Shown here: one piece after another, positions 34,528 through 42,845 of the stretch
Position numbering within the stretch: the first letter of the stretch is position 1
Layout of the letters: each line of letters opens with the position of its first letter
From: Acidobacteriota bacterium
GTDB taxonomy: Bacteria > Acidobacteriota > UBA6911 > JACQSX01
Assembly: GCA_016211105.1 (NCBI GenBank)
Contig: JACQSX010000036.1
Location: 1 to 64,000 of the forward strand
Reading direction: 5' to 3'
Length of the DNA stretch: 64,000 nucleotides
Position numbers and translations under genes: made by a program
The notes under the pieces: generated by a model
Databases searched by the model: none
Told to the model about the DNA's origin: nothing
Seen by the model: only the letters and a program-made list of their open reading frames with translations

Positions 34528-35727
34528 ATGCAACTGTTGATCGGCGAAGACGTTGCCACGGTCCACCTGCGCAAGAAAGAGGAACTTCGCGTGCGCGCCG
34601 GGCACCTTTGGATCTTTTCAAACGAGACGGCGGAGGTGTTGCACAAAGAGGGAGCGTTGCTGGCGAACTGTTTTTCCGCAGCGGGAGAATTTTTGGGAAG
34701 CGCCTTTTATTCCCCGCATTCCCTCATTTCCTGCAGGCTTCTCGATCGAAATCTTCGGGCCGAGCAGTTGTGCGTTGCTTGGCTGCAGCAACGTCTTCGT
34801 ACTGCCATCGACTTGAGGCAAAAATTATTTCCCAACGAAAACTGCGTGCGCTGGGTCTTTGGAGAGAGCGACGGCCTGCCTGGCATCATTATCGATCGTT
34901 ATGACGACACGGCTGTGCTGCAGACCTTCTGTGTCGCAGCAGACGCCTTGCTGCCTTTGCTGGCAGAAACCCTGGTTGACAACTTCGGCATCGAGACCGT
35001 GATAGAACGAAATGAATCGATCGCGCGACAGCATGAAGAGCTACAGCAGCGCCGCAGCCTTTTGCGGGGGACACAGCCTTCGATCAGCGAAATCAAAGAA
35101 CTAGGGATCCGTTATCTGGTCGACCTCTGGGCCGGCCAAAAGACCGGGTATTTTCTGGACCAAAAAATGAACCGCTGGATCGCCCGGCAGATTTCTGCCG
35201 GCGTAGAAGCTCTGGATTGCTATAGCAACGTTGGTGGATTTTCCTTAAATGCTATTCGTGGCGGCGCCGCCCGAGTGATCGCTGTCGACAGCTCTAGAGA
35301 CGTCTTAGACCTGGCTGAACGGAGCGCTCAATTAAATGGTTGGCGTGACCGAATCGGGACGGTTAAGACAGACGTATTCGAGTTCTTGCAGGAGGAACGG
35401 ATCAAACAACGAAGTTTTGACCTGGTGGTCCTCGATCCCCCCTCGTTCGCCAAGAGTCGCAGAGGCGTCCCGGTAGCCAAAAGAGCTTACGTAAAACTGA
35501 ATTCATCAGCGATGTCGGTACTACACAGAGGAGGCTTGCTATTGACTGCCAGTTGCTCGCACCACATCACGGAGCAGACTTTCCAGGAATGCATCCAAAG
35601 AGCCGCACGGCGCGCTGGCAGAAACTTGCAACAGTTGGCGGTGCTGGCGCAGTCACCCGACCATCCATTCCTGCCTATGATGCCGGAGACGAAGTATTTG
35701 AAGGGGGGACTTTACCGCGTGCTGTAG
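34528..35727 (+). CDS. rlmI: class I SAM-dependent rRNA methyltransferase (RlmI/RlmK-like)
   Basis: This 399-residue protein methylates a cytosine C5 in 23S rRNA in E. coli homologues (C1962). N-terminal PUA-like domain with VRAGHLWIFSNE; middle domain with LRWVFGESDGLPGIIIDRY-like sequence; catalytic domain with LDCYSNVGGFSLNA (motif I), VIAVDSS, FDLVVLDPPSFAKSR (motif IV) and LLTASCSHHIT (the catalytic cysteine loop). The order and length fit the family. It is divergent from radC by about 80 bp, and its end is close to a convergent 3'-phosphoesterase gene. Confidence 0.93.
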   Translation: MQLLIGEDVATVHLRKKEELRVRAGHLWIFSNETAEVLHKEGALLANCFSAAGEFLGSAFYSPHSLISCRLLDRNLRAEQLCVAWLQQRLRTAIDLRQKLFPNENCVRWVFGESDGLPGIIIDRYDDTAVLQTFCVAADALLPLLAETLVDNFGIETVIERNESIARQHEELQQRRSLLRGTQPSISEIKELGIRYLVDLWAGQKTGYFLDQKMNRWIARQISAGVEALDCYSNVGGFSLNAIRGGAARVIAVDSSRDVLDLAERSAQLNGWRDRIGTVKTDVFEFLQEERIKQRSFDLVVLDPPSFAKSRRGVPVAKRAYVKLNSSAMSVLHRGGLLLTASCSHHITEQTFQECIQRAARRAGRNLQQLAVLAQSPDHPFLPMMPETKYLKGGLYRVL

Positions 35728-35790
35728 TGTCTCGGCGCATACATAACCGTATTTTTGTTGCGAGCACGACGACGAGTCGATGTCCACGGA

Positions 35791-35949
35791 TCATGCCTGC
35801 CACATCTCACCGACTTCTTCCACTACTTTCTCCAGCTCTTGTAAGGGTTCCCTTAGGGACTGTTTGTTGGCCAGCACCGGAGGCATCGGTGTTTTCTCGC
35901 CCTGTTTCAATTCAAAATGTTCCAATTCTTTTTCGATTGCCGCATTCCA
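35791..35949 (-). pseudogene. C-terminal extension of the PE protein behind an in-frame TAG
   Basis: Reading through the TAG at 35950 in the same frame gives 52 codons: an acidic helix starting WNAAIEKELEHFELKQG, then PPVLANKQSLREPLQELEKVV and a stop at 35791. Composition and helix amphipathicity look like genuine coding sequence. It could be cut off by a single C-to-T change (CAG to TAG). It has no start codon or ribosome-binding site of its own. Confidence 0.45.
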
Positions 35950-36531
35950 CTAGGGCGCAACTTGGCTTTTTTCGACTTGCTCCACGGTTTTGCCTGATTT
36001 CACTGATTCCGGCCGCTGTCGGGTGATGTCGGCGGCTGGGTCCGCGTCGCCGTCGTTCTTCTTGAACAGCAGCCAGTCCCGGCTGTTCGGACCCCGCGTG
36101 CGAACCAACACCCAAATACCCAGCAACTTCTTTCCATGGAACCGGACGTGCAATTTCCCCTTTCTCCACGCAACCAGTGGGTCGGCGTCATAACCGTCAG
36201 CCAGTTCGTACGCGCCTTGATCCCAAACGATGACCGTCCCGGCGCCATAATTCCCTTCCGGGATTACCCCTTCAAAAGAGGCGTAGTCGAGCGGGTGATC
36301 TTCCACCTCCACGGCAAGCCGCTTGTCGGCGGGATTGTAAGAAGGGCCCTTCGGCACGGCCCAGCTTTTCAGCACCCCTCCCATTTCCAGGCGCAGGTCG
36401 TAATGCAAGTGGGTCGCCTTGTGTTTTTGGATCACATAAATCAAGCGACGCGACTTGCGATCTTCAACCTTGCCCTGCGGCTCAGGGGTGGCGGAAAAGT
36501 TTCGCTTCCTGGCATAGTCCTCCAGAGGCAT
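35950..36531 (-). CDS. LigD-type DNA 3'-phosphoesterase domain protein
   Basis: This 193-residue stand-alone PE domain has LIYVIQKHKATHLHYDLRLE (His and Asp of the active site), WAVPKGPSYNP, VEVEDHPLDYASFEGVIPEGNYGAGTV and WLLFKKND. It removes 3'-phosphates from strand ends in bacterial non-homologous end joining. The usual polymerase and ligase partners are not in the window. After the TAG at 35950 the same frame stays open for 52 more codons that look coding (starting WNAAIEKELEHFELKQG), to a TGA at 35791. So the natural protein may be longer, with a nonsense mutation or sequencing error. Confidence 0.85.
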   Translation of the reverse strand: MPLEDYARKRNFSATPEPQGKVEDRKSRRLIYVIQKHKATHLHYDLRLEMGGVLKSWAVPKGPSYNPADKRLAVEVEDHPLDYASFEGVIPEGNYGAGTVIVWDQGAYELADGYDADPLVAWRKGKLHVRFHGKKLLGIWVLVRTRGPNSRDWLLFKKNDGDADPAADITRQRPESVKSGKTVEQVEKSQVAP

Positions 36532-36599
36532 GGGGCTATTGTAAACCACGTGCCGCCCGCCATTCTTCATTGCCAGACGTTATGGGTCATCGGTCAGCA

Positions 36600-36667
36600 G
36601 ATTGCGGAGTGCGGAGTTTGGAGGGTGGATGATCCCGCTCGGATTTCGGATTGCAGATTGCCGATCA
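36600..36667. repeat. heptad-period repeats near the RND operon end
   Basis: Two short runs with a 7-bp period: GATTGCG, GAGTGCG, GAGTTTG, GAGGGTG (36600-36627) and CGGATTT, CGGATTG, CAGATTG, CCGATCA (36640-36667). They sit in the 170-bp gap between the PE gene and the RND gene. The period equals that of the array at 27987, though the consensus differs. Confidence 0.55.
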
Positions 36668-36704
36668 TCCGATAACGGATGACCCGTCACGACCGATGGA
36701 CAGG

Positions 36705-39700
36705 TCAATCGCCCGGAATGGCTTGTCCCATGGAGGGTTCTACCACACGGACTACTGCCTCTCGCCGTCGGCCAAAGCGCACACGCTCCATCGTGAGGTA
36801 GAGAGTGGGGATGAGGAATAATGTGATGAATGTCGATATTACCAACCCTCCGATGAGGACGCGCGCCATCGGCGCCTGAAGCTCGCCTCCTTCGCCAATG
36901 CCTAGGGCCATCGGTACCAGCCCCAAGGTGGTGGTCAGCGTGGTCATCAAAATTGGACGCACCCGGCGGCGACCTCCGGTCGTCAACGCGTCCACCAGTG
37001 AAAAGTCGTGGTGGCGTTGCAACTGCAGGACGTAGTCAACCAAGACGATGGCGTTATTCACCACAATCCCTGCAAGCATGATTACGCCGATAAAGGCTTG
37101 TATGTTGAAGGTGGTATTGGTCAAGAACAGCGCGAGTACCACACCGACCGCCGCAAGCGGCATGGAGAACATGATCAAAAACGGATATTTGAAAGATTCA
37201 AACTGCGCCGCCATTACCAAGTACACCAGCACGACGGCTAGCCCAAGACTCAACAACAAGCTCCAAAAGGCCTCTTGTTGTTCTTCCCATTCACCCCCGA
37301 AGACGATCGCTGTGTCCGGCGGAAGATTCAGGGACTGGATCTTGTTTTGCAATTCTCGCACAATGGATCCCATGTCGCGAGTCCCTGACAGGTTCCCCGC
37401 AACGTTGATGATCCGCTGCTGATTCCTGCGCTGGATGGAAACCGGGCCCTCGCTTCGGTCCACCTTGACTACTGATGCCAGCGGCACCGCGAGTCCTTGA
37501 GGGGTCTGGAGCGGTACCGCCATAACATCCTCCAGACGGCGTCGATCCGCCTCGATGTAACGCACCAGGATATCAAACTCGTTTCCGCCTTCCCGGAAAT
37601 AACCGGCAATAGTTCCGCCAATGCTGGTTCTTATGTTCTCTGCGACGTTAGCAACCGAAAATCCCATGGCGGCTGCCTTCTCTCGATCCACGAAGAGTAG
37701 GGTTTCCGGGCGTCCCTGACTTCTCCCGACGACAGCGTCCGAGATTCCATCTGTCCCCTCCATGATTCGTTTCAATCTCACCGCCAGGTCGAAACTCTGG
37801 GCCAAGTCGTAACCACGAACATCCAGGGAGAGCCGATCGCCCCCTCCTTGCATTCTCCCCATCATCGGGATGCCACCGCCCGCCCGGACGCGCGCAATTA
37901 CCCCCGGAAACCTCGAGAATTCCCCTCTCAGTTCCCCTGCAATCTGCTGGCTGCTTCGCTTGCGCTCCGACTGTGGTACCAGGGTTAAGCTTAGCGACGC
38001 GGTGTTGGTATTGGCGCCCATCCAACCACCGGCGGACCCGACTTCGGTGATGAGACTTTCCACTTCCGGAACTTGGCGGCGAAGGACCCCTTCGGCGCGT
38101 TGTGCCACCGCATCGATCGCCTCCAACCTCGCTCCGGGCGGAAGTTCCAAGGTAGCACGAATTGCTCCTTCATCCGTCTCCGGCTGCAACTCGAAGCCAA
38201 TAAACGGCACAAGCAGCAACGTACAAACCAGAGCCAAGAGTGTGCCGGCAAACACGAGCCAGCGATGTCGCAGTGACCAGGCAATGCCCTGCGCATAACT
38301 GTTGTCAAGCGCCTCCAGCAGGCGTGTCCCCCTATGGACGATGCCGTAAGACCAGCTCCCTTGTCTTGGCTCCTGGACCTGGATAAACCGGCTGGACATC
38401 AATGGAATCAGCGTCAGCGCCACCACCAGCGAACAGAGCAGCGCAAAGGAGACAACCCAGGCAAGCTGTTGGAAGATGACACCCGACATGCCGCTCATGA
38501 AGACCACGGGCAGAAACACCACTACCGTCGTCAGAGTAGAAGCCGTGATTGCGAGCCCGACTTCTTCTGTTCCTTTCCGTGCAGCTTCCCGCCTCTCTTC
38601 TCCCTGTTCGCGATGGCGGAATATGTTTTCCAAAACCACAATGGCGCTGTCCATCAGCATTCCAACACCGAGAGCCAGGCCGCCAAAGGTGACCGTGTTC
38701 AGGGTAAAGCCATAGAAGTACATCAGGCCAAACGCGGCAATCACCGATATGGGAATCGAGATGCCAATGACCAAGGTGCTGCGGACGTTGCGCAGAAATA
38801 CCAGCAGGATGAATACCGCCAGCAGCGACCCGTACAAGGCTGCGTTTCGGACGTTTCTCACCGAGTTTTCAATAAACACCGCATTGTTCTGCAGCGTAGT
38901 AACTTTCACCTTTGGAAAGTCACGATTGATGCTTTCGATTTCTTTAAGGACCCTCTTGGCAACTTCCACCGTGTTGGCGCCTGACTGCTTCCTGATGGCC
39001 ATGCGAATACCAGGCGTGCCGTTAATGCGCACCAGGTTCCGAACCTCCTGGTAGCTGTCCGAGACCTGGGCAACATCGCGGATATATACGGGCTTGCCCT
39101 CGCGCCGGGTCACCATGGTAGCCGCGATTTCGTCCATGCTGGCGTACTGGCCCTGCGTGCGCAACATCACTTCGAAATCACCTTCCACCACTTGACCCGC
39201 CGGCTCATTCAAATTTCCGCTGCGCAATGCGGCCAAAACTTGGGCTGGCTCAATACGCAGCGCGTTCACTTTGCCCCGGTCCAGGGTGACGTGGATTTCG
39301 CGCTTCAGCCCGCCCCAGACATCTGCCTGGGCAACACCCGGAACGCGCTCCAACCGATACTGGACATGGTCCTCAACGAACTGCCGAAGGTCTCGGGGAT
39401 TCATCTGGCTGGAAACGCCCAGAAATATGACAGGTAGGGCGCTGGCGTCGAATTTAAAGACCGTAGGAGTGTCGGCATCGTCAGGGAGCTGGCCCCGAAC
39501 CTGATCGATGCGCGATCGAACCTCATCTGCGTCGGTATCCAGGTTCGTGCCCCATTCGAAAAATACGCGTACTTGGCTGTTGCCTTCCGAGGACGTGGAT
39601 GCAATTTCCTTGACGCCGGGAGTGGATGCAAGAGCTCGCTCCAGTGGAAGGCTGATCAGCTCCTCTATTTCCTGCGGCCCAACACCGGGATAGTTTGTGC

Positions 39701-39842
39701 GAACCGTGATTGTCGGAAAACTGACATCGGGCATCAAATCAACAGGAAGCCGAAAGAATGAAATTGCTCCCAGCAGGGTTACAACAAGAAAGATGACCGT
39801 GACAAAGACCGGACGGCGAATCGCCAGATCAGGCAACTTCAT
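36705..39842 (-). CDS. efflux RND transporter permease (AcrB/HAE1-like)
   Basis: This 1045-residue protein has the inner-membrane proton-driven pump layout: N-terminal transmembrane helix (FVTVIFLVVTLLGAISFFRL), a first porter domain, helices 2-6 with VFILLVFLRNVRSTLVIGISIP, the proton-relay helix GVGMLMDSAIVVLEN (Asp present, second acidic position is Ser), a second porter domain and helices 8-12 with GIVVNNAIVLVDY. GRxRPILMTTLTTTLGLVPMALG is conserved. The Ser replacement is common in cation- or lipid-linked RND subfamilies, so the substrate is uncertain. It is coupled to the adaptor gene by an ATGA overlap; no outer-membrane factor is nearby. Confidence 0.92.
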   Translation of the reverse strand: MKLPDLAIRRPVFVTVIFLVVTLLGAISFFRLPVDLMPDVSFPTITVRTNYPGVGPQEIEELISLPLERALASTPGVKEIASTSSEGNSQVRVFFEWGTNLDTDADEVRSRIDQVRGQLPDDADTPTVFKFDASALPVIFLGVSSQMNPRDLRQFVEDHVQYRLERVPGVAQADVWGGLKREIHVTLDRGKVNALRIEPAQVLAALRSGNLNEPAGQVVEGDFEVMLRTQGQYASMDEIAATMVTRREGKPVYIRDVAQVSDSYQEVRNLVRINGTPGIRMAIRKQSGANTVEVAKRVLKEIESINRDFPKVKVTTLQNNAVFIENSVRNVRNAALYGSLLAVFILLVFLRNVRSTLVIGISIPISVIAAFGLMYFYGFTLNTVTFGGLALGVGMLMDSAIVVLENIFRHREQGEERREAARKGTEEVGLAITASTLTTVVVFLPVVFMSGMSGVIFQQLAWVVSFALLCSLVVALTLIPLMSSRFIQVQEPRQGSWSYGIVHRGTRLLEALDNSYAQGIAWSLRHRWLVFAGTLLALVCTLLLVPFIGFELQPETDEGAIRATLELPPGARLEAIDAVAQRAEGVLRRQVPEVESLITEVGSAGGWMGANTNTASLSLTLVPQSERKRSSQQIAGELRGEFSRFPGVIARVRAGGGIPMMGRMQGGGDRLSLDVRGYDLAQSFDLAVRLKRIMEGTDGISDAVVGRSQGRPETLLFVDREKAAAMGFSVANVAENIRTSIGGTIAGYFREGGNEFDILVRYIEADRRRLEDVMAVPLQTPQGLAVPLASVVKVDRSEGPVSIQRRNQQRIINVAGNLSGTRDMGSIVRELQNKIQSLNLPPDTAIVFGGEWEEQQEAFWSLLLSLGLAVVLVYLVMAAQFESFKYPFLIMFSMPLAAVGVVLALFLTNTTFNIQAFIGVIMLAGIVVNNAIVLVDYVLQLQRHHDFSLVDALTTGGRRRVRPILMTTLTTTLGLVPMALGIGEGGELQAPMARVLIGGLVISTFITLFLIPTLYLTMERVRFGRRREAVVRVVEPSMGQAIPGD

Positions 39843-41047
39843 GGGCGTTGCCCCTCACGCGTTGGGGCGCTGGACCGCCCGGGACTTTCCACCAGTCTCA
39901 CCTGATCTCCTTCGTTGACGTTCTGCGCTCCCGTAGTGATGATTCGGGTATTTGTTTCCAAGCCACTTAGGACTTCCACGAAATCTCCCTGTATCTGCCC
40001 CGTCTGGATCGGTTGAAAGACCGCAGCCATCCGTTCCGACAGCAGATACACGCCTTTTTCCGACCCGCGGGTCAAGAGCGCAGACCTGGGAATCGCCAGA
40101 GCCTGCTGCGATACATTCACATCGATTCTTACTCGTGCAAACATCCCTGGCTTCAGCCTCCACTCGACATTCGGAATTTCGATCTCTATGTCCGCGCTCC
40201 GAGTTTCGGGATTCAGAAAGGGACTGATGCGGGTCACCGTTCCTCGGTAGATCCTGCTTGGATCCGCGTCCACCACTACTTCAGCGGGCTGCCCGCGGCG
40301 CACGGCGTGCAGCGACGATTCGATCACGGGCACGACCGTTTTAACCCGATCCAGGTTTAGAATGGAGAGGATCGCTACTCCCGGGCTCACCAGGGCTCCG
40401 GGTTCCAAATAGCGCGTTCCAACAGCGCCGGACAAAGGAGAATAGATCCGGGTCTGTTCCTGTTGAATTTTCAGCTCGTGCAATGAGGCTTCTGCCTGTT
40501 CTACTTGGGCCGCTGCCAGTTCAACCTGGGAGTGGGCCACCCGTGAACGGCTTTCCAGGTCTTGCAAGTCCTGAATTGATATTAAGCTTTCTTCATGAAG
40601 TTTCCGATAGCGCTGGAGTTGCGCCTGCAGATTTTCGTACGTCGCCGTCTCCCGAGACTCCGCCGCGTGTGCCACCGCGATGGCCGCTTGCGCGCGTCGA
40701 ATTTGTTGCTGCAAATCGGCATCTTCAACCACGGCAAGTAATTCTCCCATGTGAACCGATTGTCCGCGATCTACCAGCACCTGTTGCAAACGGCCACTGA
40801 TACGGGACATCACTTCCACGGCCGCTTGCGGTTTGAGCTCGCCCATTACCTCCAGCTTGCTCTCAAAAATATGGGGTTGCACGGTTGCGGTCTCTACCAA
40901 CAACGAGGGACTTCCCCCCCCAGGTCTGGCAGCAACACGAGTGTTGGCGCCCACCCGGTCATCCTCCGACCACTCTTGATAGAGCCGGAAACCAAGCAGG
41001 GAGACAAATACGCCGGCAATTAAAATCAGAACTAGTTTTCGGAACAA
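39839..41047 (-). CDS. RND periplasmic adaptor (membrane fusion protein)
   Basis: This 402-residue protein has a TTG start behind GTGAGGAT. An N-terminal membrane anchor (LVLILIAGVFVSLLGFRLY) leads to the HlyD layout: lipoyl half-motif VEVMSRISGRLQQVLVDRGQSV, a coiled-coil hairpin (about residues 110-190), the second lipoyl half IYSPLSGAVGTRYLEPGALV, then beta-barrel TVTRISPFLNPETRSADIEIEI and a membrane-proximal domain. It bridges the pump to an outer-membrane channel. Its stop overlaps the start of the RND gene by 4 bp. The non-ATG start and the missing channel gene are the only oddities. Confidence 0.9.
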   Translation of the reverse strand: MFRKLVLILIAGVFVSLLGFRLYQEWSEDDRVGANTRVAARPGGGSPSLLVETATVQPHIFESKLEVMGELKPQAAVEVMSRISGRLQQVLVDRGQSVHMGELLAVVEDADLQQQIRRAQAAIAVAHAAESRETATYENLQAQLQRYRKLHEESLISIQDLQDLESRSRVAHSQVELAAAQVEQAEASLHELKIQQEQTRIYSPLSGAVGTRYLEPGALVSPGVAILSILNLDRVKTVVPVIESSLHAVRRGQPAEVVVDADPSRIYRGTVTRISPFLNPETRSADIEIEIPNVEWRLKPGMFARVRIDVNVSQQALAIPRSALLTRGSEKGVYLLSERMAAVFQPIQTGQIQGDFVEVLSGLETNTRIITTGAQNVNEGDQVRLVESPGRSSAPTREGQRP

Positions 41048-41149
41048 AAATTATCCTCACTGCGCAATGACGCTATGTTCCTTATACGTCAGCGCAAACG
41101 AAAAGTTTCATGTGGACAAGACTCCTGAAAAAAGCGGGGCCTGGCAAAC

Positions 41150-41323
41150 TTATCTGAAGGGAAAGAAATTCATCACCCATGCGGCGATGAATCCTAAACC
41201 GATAAAGTAGAACAGCAGCCGGAGAAAATATCTCCAGCGTTCAGGGTCCGTGGACTTCATCAAGAGCGCAAAACAGGCGGACACGATCATGGCGAAAATG
41301 ACCATCGAGAGAAAGTGGTTCAA
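41150..41323 (-). CDS. 57-residue membrane protein, hypothetical
   Basis: A TTG at 41323 shares a TTGA overlap with the upstream membrane-protein stop and follows GGGGAGAAAAGG, a good ribosome-binding site. The product has two hydrophobic helices (about residues 4-22 and 33-53) joined by a charged turn with KSTDPERWR. It is downstream of, and coupled to, the DUF6677-like gene. It is not a recognised family, but overlap, Shine-Dalgarno site and hydrophobic pattern argue for a real gene. Confidence 0.6.
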   Translation of the reverse strand: MNHFLSMVIFAMIVSACFALLMKSTDPERWRYFLRLLFYFIGLGFIAAWVMNFFPFR

Positions 41324-41715
41324 CCTTTTCTCCCCTGTGCTATGTCAAACGCATCCACGACAAACAGCATGTTCAATAAGCCGGCAGTCAAGAGAAAGGT
41401 GTTGCCGTATTCGAAGGTGAAGGCGGTGATGTCCCCCTGGCCAAGCCCGTAAGAACGCGCCCAAAAATAAATCAACCCCATGCTGATATTATCGAAAAAC
41501 TTTAGGACAGAAAAAAACTCGAGGCTCTCCAGTGGGTATATCTTTCCTTCCTGCAACAGCCCCAGCCAGAACAACAATAGAAAGGAAACAAAAAAGGCGC
41601 AGGCGCGGAACCGTCGCCTCAAATAGAGGTGTCCCAGACCGGGCGCCGCCCAAGCTAAGATGCATGCCGTTGCTGTCTTGCGTGGGTTCTTCAAAGCCTT
41701 CTTTTCTTTCGTCAT
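41320..41715 (-). CDS. DUF6677-like polytopic membrane protein
   Basis: This 131-residue protein starts at the ATG at 41715. After a short basic leader (TKEKKALKNPRKTAT), ACILAWAAPGLGHLYLRRRFRA matches the glycine/proline-rich signature of DUF6677 and of TM2-like membrane proteins. Three further hydrophobic segments follow (CAFFVSFLLLFWLGLL, ISMGLIYFWARSYGL and FLLTAGLLNMLFVVDAFDIA). The function is unknown. It is divergent from a decayed yprA/yprB pair and coupled to the 57-residue gene behind it. The DUF name is from memory and the match is moderate. Confidence 0.65.
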   Translation of the reverse strand: MTKEKKALKNPRKTATACILAWAAPGLGHLYLRRRFRACAFFVSFLLLFWLGLLQEGKIYPLESLEFFSVLKFFDNISMGLIYFWARSYGLGQGDITAFTFEYGNTFLLTAGLLNMLFVVDAFDIAQGRKG

Positions 41716-41732
41716 CGAATACACTATAGCGT

Positions 41733-41894
41733 GCAAACAAACGACCGCGAAAGCTCTATTCCAGAATCGAGATCGCCGCGGCCCTGAAAGCTATGGGGAT
41801 CGGCCAGCTCTATCGGCACCAAGCGGAGGCGTGGGAGCTGGCCAGAGCAGGGAAGGATTATGTCGTAGTTACTCCGACCGCCTTCGACCCTTAA
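41733..41894 (+). pseudogene. yprA: remnant of a YprA-type DEAD/DEAH helicase (N-terminal part)
   Basis: One frame reads KLYSRIEIAAALKAMGIGQL, then YRHQAEAWELARAGKDYVVV and TPTA. This matches the Q-motif region and start of the Walker A (TPTASGKT) of YprA/MrfA helicases with a C-terminal DUF1998. After TPTA it runs into FDP and TAA at 41894. The GKT of the Walker motif and the entire helicase core (about 650 residues) are missing, and no start codon fits the homology. It joins directly to the yprB remnant. Confidence 0.75.
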
Positions 41895-42468
41895 TCTCCG
41901 GTACCCGATACTTGTTTCCCGGTCCCTGTCAAACGTTGGAACACTGGGTGGGCGATGGCAAGAACCGCTGTCTCACTCGGGAGTACCGATGGCCCGTGGA
42001 GCACTGGCACGGGCAGTGGCAGATCCGATCGCTCGGCGACATCTCAGAAGCTTCTCTCCGGTTTCTCATACAGGCTGCCGCAGGGACTTCGATTCATCCA
42101 GAGGATTGCCTCTTTCTAGATGCTGCAAGCACGATTCACGATGCAAAGGAAGTGTCTCGACCTTTCGCGATGGCGCCAGATCGACCTGCTGCATATCGCC
42201 CGCACCCTGTGGAAGGGGCGAGTTGCCGATTGCACCCTGTTGACTCTGGAGCAGGAGATTCTCGGTTTTCACCGCCAGCAGGACCTCCCATCCCATCAAA
42301 TACCTCAAATCTATTTTGAATTTTTCCTTAATCGCGGAGCGCCGCGAAGGAGATCGGCGTCGGGCTTTGCAACTGGTGGAGCAAGCCCTGACGCGGAGTT
42401 CGGGAGAGTCGGAGAAGGAAATTCAAAAATTGCTGCGACGAAAAGATCGCCTGGCGCGCCAACTGTGA
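41895..42468 (+). pseudogene. yprB: remnant of YprB, RNase H-like exonuclease, internally deleted
   Basis: The first half, in one frame, reads CLTREYRWPVEHWHGQWQI and later PEDCLFLD, matching the YprB lead-in to the DxE motif of its RNase H fold. At 42120 the homology jumps frame to LLQARFTMQRK-like sequence, then QIDLLHIARTLWKGRVADC, TLLTLEQEILGFHRQQDLP and QIPQIYFEFFLN, the YprB C-terminal half. A third frame carries the last part (ALQLVEQALTRSSGESEKEI), ending at 42468. The acidic active-site core is deleted. It is directly downstream of the yprA remnant, the order seen in intact yprA-yprB loci. Confidence 0.75.
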
Positions 42469-42478
42469 GGCAAAGATG

Positions 42479-42508
42479 TTTGGTGGCCATGCGTTTTTCG
42501 TATAAAAT
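42479..42508 (+). promoter_or_regulatory. candidate sigma-70 promoter for rpmE
   Basis: TTGGTG (42479-42484) and TAAAAT (42503-42508) are 18 bp apart, within an AT-rich patch, and a transcript would start about 45 bp before rpmE. The -35 lies just after the yprB remnant stop. Confidence 0.35.
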
Positions 42509-42564
42509 AGTTGTTTTATTTTCAGACAGCGAGCAACGCGTGTTTTTGTGAGAAAGGACGACGA

Positions 42565-42774
42565 ATGAAGCAAGGAATTCATCCTGATTATCACCCTGTT
42601 CGTGTTCACTGCGCCTGTGGCAATGAGTGGCAAACCCGTTCTACTAAAGCAGGGCAAGAGATCCGGTTAGAAATCTGTTCTCACTGCCATCCGTTTTTTA
42701 CCGGCAAACAGAAGCTGGTTGACACGGCAGGACGGGTGGAGCGTTTCCGTAGAAAATATGGAAAGAAAGGCTGA
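42565..42774 (+). CDS. rpmE: 50S ribosomal protein L31
   Basis: This 69-residue protein starts at the ATG at 42565 behind [28 protein letters not shown] matches L31 at the N-terminus, and the zinc ribbon has the C-x-C...C-x2-C pattern ([12 protein letters not shown] and [13 protein letters not shown]), so it is the zinc-containing C+ form. The C-terminus [15 protein letters not shown] is typical. It leads the rpmE-prfA-prmC gene order found across bacteria. Confidence 0.97.
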   Translation: MKQGIHPDYHPVRVHCACGNEWQTRSTKAGQEIRLEICSHCHPFFTGKQKLVDTAGRVERFRRKYGKKG

Positions 42775-42845
42775 ATTTATGCGAGAAGATATTTTGTGCC
42801 GCGCAATGGAACAGCCACTGAAAGTAGGGACGCAGCCTCACGTAT

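Noticed and set aside
35950-35952. Pyrrolysine or another recoded amber codon in the PE protein
   Set aside because: No supporting genes (pylS/pylT) are in the window, and the residue position does not suggest it. A nonsense mutation or sequencing error is simpler.
41660-42319. A 219-codon plus-strand frame as a new hypothetical protein
   Set aside because: It begins inside the opposite-strand membrane-protein gene, and only its middle matches YprB before the homology moves to another frame. It is a by-product of the decayed yprA/yprB locus.
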